A DNA stretch of 64,000 nucleotides from Medicago truncatula (lineage: Eukaryota; Streptophyta; Magnoliopsida; Fabales; Fabaceae), in assembly GCF_003473485.1 (NCBI RefSeq), contig NC_053042.1:8207501-8271500 (forward strand). The letters are read 5' to 3'. Numbering within the stretch: the first letter of the stretch is position 1; each line of letters begins with the position of its first letter. The notes beneath the pieces are model-generated. The model had not been told where the DNA came from, did no database searches, and saw only the letters and a list, made by a program, of their open reading frames with translations. A program made the translations under genes and the position numbers. This document shows positions 57,501 to 64,000 of the stretch, in pieces.

Positions 57501-60500
57501 AAAAAAAAATGTTTCAAGATAGTTTAATGAATAATATTATGGAGTTGTAGGGAAGTCTGGGCTTGTGAAGCGAAACTACATTATTCTTCGAAGTGCATTC
57601 TCAATTCACCTCGTTTAAAAGCTGAAATATTTTTCTGGGTGTTGCAGGTTCTTCTTCTCCTGCTATGTCTCCACCTTGGCCTTGCAATTGCCTGATCAAC
57701 TGCAGTGAAGCATAATTCAAAAAGGGAAAATTAAGACAGAGAACAAGCTGAACTCTTCACGTGTAATAATTAAACCCACTTACACAAGGATGCATACAAT
57801 TGAATGAATATGATGACACAATATTTGTCACAGTAAAAGCCACCACAAGGTTAAAATAATTTGAGTCTTGACCATTAAATCACAAATATAAAACCTTGAG
57901 ACTCTAAAGTTGAGTTATTTCCAAGGTACAACATTTTGTATATGTTTACAAAGTGCTTCCACAAGCTTAACTTACTGGTTTGATTAAAGGAGCCACCTAT
58001 AATCAATTGATGGATTTATTATTCAATATGGACCTGATAATACCTGGCAGCTCAATTCAAATAATTCACAACCCACCACAATGTAGAGTTCCGCTCAAGA
58101 AGCATGCTAAATATAGTAGACAATAAAAACATTGAATGAATAGTAAAATAAAGGAAGAAGATACCTTCAGTGCAGAAAATATAAGAGAAGGAACAGTGAA
58201 AGGTAGGCGCCTTGGTCCTCCAATCATAATATGTTTCCTTACTGTACATATTATCTGAAGTACAGCGAGCACAAGTTAGTTGGAGGAGTTGATAGAGAAA
58301 CACCACAGGAATTCAGTAAGACTCTTGATACACTTGTAATTACCTTGAACATTTCCTCTGGGTCATTATTATGAAGCATGTTTATGAGGCGGGCAACAGA
58401 GTTTTGTTCCTCACTGAAATCTTCTTCATCGATCTAAGGGTAAAATAAAAAAATTGTATTAAAATTGGGTTGAGGTTTAGAAAATACTATTCTTAGTTAA
58501 GAAATGAGCATGGATATATTTAGCAAATTTGGTTTGGTCATATAAAGAATTTTTAATAAACATTTGAAAATGTACAGATTACATATAGCAATTGTATCTT
58601 AGAAGCAAAAGGTAAAAAACAATAATAGTATCAGGCATACCTCATCCTCAGATGTTCCGTCCAAATCTATTATGAGCCCTTTTATTAATTCAAATAAAAC
58701 TTCAACCTACAAAAGCACAAAGAACATTTTTACATTCTGATAAAATTGTTATAATTAATCAACAGCAAGGTAACGCACCTTATCGGCAGTAGATATATAA
58801 GTGTTATTCTTCATAATGCTTTGGATAATAACCAGAGCCATGAGTTTATTTGTCACGTTATCAAGATGATCCATAACACGAGGATAATTGGAAAGTGTCA
58901 GTGCAGTCACAACGTCATTGTATTTATCAAGTGGGGCACTTAAAAGTGCAACAACTTGCTTTGTGGCTCTATTGTCATCAAGCTTTGGTTTTCCAGACAG
59001 CTTATTGACACATGATCCCTGCATAAATTCCAGAAAAGACAGCTAATATGAAAATCATATCCACACAATGTCATATGAAAATAGCAGATCAAGAGGTTGT
59101 GATGTTTGAAAAAAGTAACATACCAGTACTTGATCCACATAATCAAGTCGATCTGGATGAACACGAAGAGTAAATGTAAGAAGAGAGACATGCAAAGCTA
59201 TTGCACCCACAATAGGCATGTCAACCTGTGCTTCGATCACCTGCAGTTAAACGCAGGTTATGGTCTTGGATTACAAACCCACAGCCCACAGAATAAAAAG
59301 CATAATTAGCATGCACAAAGAACTGACACTGTTCTTTCTTTCTTTCTCTGATTTCTTTTCCTTTATTTAGGGGGTTGGTTCAAGGGGAATATGGTCTAGT
59401 CCTATAAAATCAAAGAGAAATGATATTTGAACATCCATTTTGTGACAACTTTCTCTCTCATACTCACATTATTTTTTACTTTATCCCTCTATTGCTTTGG
59501 TTTTCGTGCAACTACGTACTTTTTCTTTGTAAATTATGGTTGTCCCATAAGTTGTCAACCAAAAGGCTGTTCAAATAACACTCCTCAAAATCAAATAACT
59601 ATAATATGGCACCAAATGTAACCAGGATGGCAACATTGTATAGCATTGGCTTATTCCAACAATTTGCTGCCAACCCAAACAACTTCTAAACATACAAGTT
59701 CAAAAATATTTTGAAACAAGAAAAATAAATAATAGTACAGAAACCCATGCTTCAGGAATTCTAGAGGTACCGTTATATGAGTAGTTTCGGTTTAAGGAAC
59801 TACTGCAAAACATTAATCATGAAGGGATGAAAAATCATTGGACATAATCACCATGTTGGTTCCTTCATAGTTTGTACTGTAGTTTTGTCGGTTGAACTTT
59901 TTCTTTTGTTGTCACAGAACAAGTTTAAGTAAAAGTATCAAACTTGAGAAAGTGCAGCTTACCCTGCTTATTGCAGTGCTTAGTTTGGTAAATGCTTCCA
60001 CTTGCAAAAATTCAGGTAATACCTGAGACATAAATGATATCAGCAAACAATTAGGAGCTTAACTTATGACAAAGGTGCACAAGACTTACTTCAGTACTTG
60101 AGGCAGCATAATTGGACAACCTGTCCATTAGCTGAGATAACACTGTCTTGATGTCTACTGTGGGCTGCAGATACAATCCAAACAGTCAGCGCAGAGAAAA
60201 TGTTTTCAACTTTAAGAAAGACAAAAAGAACATTTGCACTGCCTTCACTCTTCACTTATCAAAGAATCCCTACATGCATATTCTAAATGAAAGTCACATG
60301 GATGATCACCGACTGCATCCAAGAAAATTCTTGACCATGCAGGGAAACCAACCACTAGTTGAGCACATTAAAGAAACAAAAAAAATAAAAAACAATTGTT
60401 TTGGATTGAAAATGCTATAATTTCAAATTTTAATACAGAAAATCGAATTTCATTAATTTAATTTTCTTCAAAAAATTCAGTTTTTGGATAATTAGAAGTG

Positions 60501-63500
60501 ATAAATGAAATTTCCTCCATAAACAAGATTACAAGAAGCAACAAAGATTTCATTCCTCACACACACATCAATTATTATTGTCCTTAAACCTTCTTATCCA
60601 AACATACTGTATTTTTTATGTAATCATATATTGTACAACATTGCCATAAAATTCAAGGTGTTGTCAAAATTGGATTCAACAGAGTCGTAGAAGTAGTAGT
60701 CACCATTCCAATTGACTATATTCATGACCAATCAAACGCATGATCAACTATTTATAATTCAAAGGGCTTTACGTGCTTTTTAACCTTAGAGGATGCAATT
60801 ATAATCTAAATCACACTAGAACTCCTAACACAAAACCCTTACTACATATTTCCATTATGAAGGGACTCAACATATAATAATTACAGAGTTAAAAAATTGA
60901 CAATTTTTTTTTCTTTTTTTGCTTCTTAAAAATTGACAATTAGTTAGAGTTAAAATAATATTATATTATGTCTCTGCAAAGATGACCAGTTGCCACTAGA
61001 ATGTCTTTCAAAACACAAACACATAAAGGGCACATATTTCCAATACAATCAATTGCTTACCTGCAATTGGGGGCAAGCCCCTAAGAGTGTCTCAAGTGTC
61101 TGCAAGTGGTATTCATCTGGAAAAACCTGGATTATGCACTCCATGAGATAAAATTGGGCAAGCTCATCTTTACAGTTGACAACCTGCTCAAACCAATTTA
61201 GACACTTGAGAGCCATCATAAAATCCAGAATAATAATAGAAGAAAAAATACTTTATGGGGAGAAAAAGTACTTTAAAAGACCTGCTCTAGAATACTTGGA
61301 AGGACGGTGTCTTTGTACACCTCAAGGTCTACACCATCTATCTGACTCAGAACGTGGAGGTTTTTCCCGACCTAATAATTTGAAAATAGGAAGATGTGTA
61401 ACCTATATGTACAAAGGTATAGCACATGGCTTCATAAGGAGATAGTATGATATTTTTGTATTACAAGATCGCGAAGCTCGTTCCTTTCTTTATCTTTCTT
61501 CTCTTTTACCCGACCGGCTCCCTGCAGACCAGAAAGCCCAATTGAAGTCCTGAGCTCAGAATCGCCATAGATTAAGCATAATTCACAAGCACCATAACAC
61601 CTGCATGGCCAGAAATCATGTTCTCATGATTTATTTTTACCTCTGTGGCTATGGCATGCAAGTACTGTGGTGCTATGCATCTCATAAGACAAGATTAGAT
61701 AAGAGATAAGAAACTCAAAGAACCTGATGTTGCAATCGAACCCAGAGCTTATTCATTTCTGAGAAATTCTCTAGAACAAATTCAACTGCATCCTTTACAC
61801 TGCCATAATCCCTGCAGGCAAAAACATCCATACTCAATCCCTATTCATTTAATTCTTGTTCACCAAAACATAACACCAAAGATATAAATTTTCCCAGATT
61901 TGAAATTGAAACAAAAGACATGGTTACATGTAAGACGGTAAGTACAAATTTTATGGATCTAGGGGAAGTACAAACTTTTCAGAATAACTAGCACAAGAAA
62001 CTCAAAAACTACCAATGCATTAAACCAAGAAAAAATGGCATCACCTATCCTCGTAATCAGAGCCAATATCAGGCAACTTGTCTCTACTGACTTGAGAAAG
62101 ATAACTCCTCAAAAACAGACCACGAATCGGATGCTGAACACCGCGACACATTTCCACTAGGTCTTTAAGAACGTCCCTTACAGGAGTATCCTTGCATCTA
62201 AGGTAAACGGATCCAACCGTGCAAAGAAGATACCTGGCAGTGAATTAACAACAATAGCATAAAACTCATTCAGAACCATGATGATAGGTAGGATCCTTGA
62301 GACCAAAAGAATAATGACTCGACAAGTTTACTCTCAAAGGATCTTTTAGGCAGATTATGTAGCTTATTTAGTAACACTACTATTGTGTGGATGATGTAGC
62401 TATCTAAATGTGTGTGTGTGCATCAGCTTATATAAGCATTGTATGGTCTCATAATTTGGAATCAGCAACAACCAAATCTTATCACACTAAGTGGGGTCGG
62501 CTACATGGATAAATCAACGCCATAATGTTCTATCTTCTATCATACCTCCGTCCAACTCATTAATCTCTAGATCTTTTTTAATAGTTTCTCTTATAGTTTT
62601 TCTAGGTCTTCTTCTACCATTAGGTTTAGGGTCGTATCAATGAAATATATAATCAATCAATTTCCTTTATTTCAGCTCTAGCTTCTGTCTCTGAATTCTG
62701 AAGTGTGACCCTACTTGAATTGGGTTTTGAGACTTATCACAAAATCGAGTTACTTTTCATCTAAGCCATTCATAAATAACCGCATGACTATAATCGAAAT
62801 CACATAACTATTCAAGTTCAAATAAGTACAACTACAACAAATGGTTGAAAGTAGCAATAATAATGTTGATTGCGAAAACCACTTACAATCTAGGCAATAT
62901 ATTCCCGGCATGTTGAACAAGCTCATACAAATCAACAATCGAAACACCATGTCTACTTTCATCTTTAAAGAACATCTCCAACCTCCGTAACTCATCAAAA
63001 GCTCTCATATCTTAAACAAAACACCAAATACACATGAACAGTTGAATCAAACCCTATGAAGCACCAACACATACACCAAACACGACACTGACACATCGAC
63101 ACCAAACACAACACTGACACATCGACACCAAACACAACACTGACACATTGACTCAATCATAATTTGAGAAAATGACATAAGTGAATGTAATCACAAGTGT
63201 TAGTCTCATGTCAGTGACGCTGACACATGACAAACACTGGACACACCTTCTGTCAGAAGTGTCAGTGCAACTGAGATCAAAACCTATGAACCACTTACAA
63301 AGACACTAACACAATAACACTCATCATAATTTGACAAAATGATATAATTTAACGTAATCACAAGTGTTGGTGCCATGCAAGACACTGACACATGCCGGAC
63401 ACCAGACACACCTCCAATCAGAAGTGCTAGTGCTACATAGATCAACAAATCCTATGAAGCGCACACCACGCTGACACTCATCATAATGTGATAAAATGAC

Positions 63501-63916
63501 GTAATTGAATGTAAATCACAGGTGTCATGTACACATGTCGGACACAGGACACGCCTTCTATAAGTGTCGATACTACATAGATATAACATAAGCAAAATAT
63601 GAATAATAAGAGAAGAAGAATTATACACAGTTCATAATATTTATGAGGAGAGAGTCTAGAAGTTCGAAGTTCAGATAACATCTGCGCTGAGTATTTGAGT
63701 GAATCTCTGAGATTGTTATCATCCTGCAAACGCGATTCAATTAAATTTAAGCAATTAATTGAAAAAGCGAATTGTGAAATAAGCGAATTAAAGAGAAAAA
63801 AGGTTACGAAAGTGATTAAGTACAAGAGCGCGATGCATGAAGAAAGCGTTGTGTTGAATAGAAGCGATTCCTTCTGCGAGCCATTTTTCTTCGTCGTTGA
63901 AGTCTTTCGCTATCAT
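54587..63916 (-). CDS. VPS35: retromer core subunit VPS35, 22 exons, complete
   Basis: Exons: 63824-63916, 63627-63723, 62887-63010, 62045-62233, 61724-61811, 61465-61521, 61282-61371, 61061-61183, 60090-60164, 59963-60022, 59124-59240, 58779-59018, 58641-58706, 58344-58433, 58165-58254, 57610-57699, 57305-57373, 55969-56049, 55774-55881, 55244-55347, 54879-54992 and 54587-54797. All are GT-AG and in frame, totalling 791 aa against ~787-790 in Arabidopsis. The start [20 protein letters not shown] aligns with known N-termini. The conserved PRLYLL motif (103-108), which binds VPS26, is intact, as is the C-terminal solenoid ([35 protein letters not shown]). VPS35 forms the retromer core with VPS26 and VPS29 and recycles vacuolar sorting receptors from endosomes. 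Many exons of 60-120 bp are multiples of three. No defect is seen. Confidence 0.97.
56348..56532 (+). mobile_element. Au SINE in VPS35 intron 17
   Basis: The plus strand reads accttggtgcaactggtcaa (A box region), ggtcacgggttcaagtcctg (B box), then taaggctacgtacagtacac and cggaccctgcgtatgttgg, the classic Au SINE order, ending in a short T run. The 18-mer tataat(a)-attagttagt flanks it (56330-56347 tataataaattagttagt; 56533-56550 tataatagattagttagt) with one mismatch. It lies in the 1.25-kb intron between exons 17 and 18, antisense to the gene. Confidence 0.9.
62462..62650 (-). mobile_element. 3' end of an RTE-type LINE in VPS35 intron 3
   Basis: The minus strand reads [20 protein letters not shown], then RTLWR, a stop, FIHVADPT, followed by a tail complementary to gcaacaaccaaatcttatc. 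GR-RPRKTW...IKKD...DR..WR..IHVADPT is the usual C-terminus of plant RTE non-LTR retrotransposons. Only this tail is present, so it is a 5'-truncated dead copy. It lies between VPS35 exons 3 and 4. Confidence 0.75.
63064..63590. repeat. minisatellite and ~150-bp degenerate repeats in VPS35 intron 2
   Basis: acaccaaacac-acactgacacat-g is repeated three times with a 26-bp period (about 63072-63150). It is followed by three degenerate copies of a longer unit (63152-63290, 63325-63440, 63480-63580) that each read tcataat-tga-aaaatga..taat..gtaatcaca-gtgt, then gacac-ggacacac-tt. Related sequence occurs at 9020-9095. Confidence 0.75.
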
Positions 63917-64000
63917 TATTTTCTGTTTCAATTAGTGAGATCGGTTTCAGAAGAATGAAGAGTTGAATTGTTGAATCTAAGGAGAAGATCGTTGACGACG
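63917..64000 (-). promoter_or_regulatory. 5'UTR of VPS35, cut by the window end
   Basis: Sequence directly upstream of the VPS35 start codon on the minus strand, presumably leader. The promoter lies beyond the window. Confidence 0.5.

Overview
The window is plant nuclear DNA. It is AT-rich, its genes carry GT-AG introns, and the proteins are plant types (FAR1/FHY3-like, SYT-type synaptotagmin, ABCB13/14-like, F-box/FBD, retromer VPS35). The transposon load (MULE, hAT, Tourist, Stowaway, Ty1-copia, LINE, RTE, tRNA-derived SINEs including an Au SINE) fits a eudicot. A legume of the Medicago/Trifolium group is my best guess, but this is inference, because no species-specific marker can be proven by eye. 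Layout: 1-7.4 kb is a transposon cluster with an apparently intact FAR1-type MULE (2118-6613) that has terminal inverted repeats and a near-perfect 9-bp target duplication. 7.4-16.9 kb is sparse, with two small membrane-peptide genes (8206, 13011), copia and LINE remnants, SINEs and a MITE. 16.9-22.5 kb is a long minus-strand gene for a TFIIS N-domain protein rich in DLN motifs, with a 2.2-kb 5'UTR intron. 22.6-33.2 kb is repeat-rich (LINE, hAT MITE, long-TIR MULE, Tourist MITE) and holds an intronless endosulfine-like gene and a coiled-coil ORF broken by one stop. 33.2-37.2 kb (minus) is a complete 12-exon synaptotagmin gene. 39.6-44.9 kb (plus) is a complete 9-exon ABCB transporter gene, divergent from the synaptotagmin. 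45.6-46.6 kb is a 2-exon organelle-type coiled-coil protein gene. 47.7-52.8 kb is an F-box/LRR/FBD pseudogene split by an internally deleted Ty1-copia element with nearly identical LTRs. 54.6-63.9 kb (minus) is a complete 22-exon VPS35 gene whose introns carry an Au SINE, an RTE tail and a degenerate minisatellite. The functional genes look like unlinked housekeeping genes: membrane contact sites (SYT), retromer sorting (VPS35), membrane transport (ABCB), phosphatase regulation (endosulfine) and transcription (TFIIS-like). I see no operon-like or pathway cluster and no convincing new multi-gene system. The points most worth a second look are the ABCB protein with altered residues in both ABC signature motifs and one Walker A, the intact MULE with a spliced repeat-bearing C-terminal tail, the intronless endosulfine-like gene, and pairs of SINE-like insertions that appear to have reused the same target site. 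Exon boundaries were derived by hand from GT-AG sites and reading-frame continuity. For SYT, ABCB and VPS35 every junction keeps frame, and the summed lengths (535, 1241 and 791 aa) match the families.
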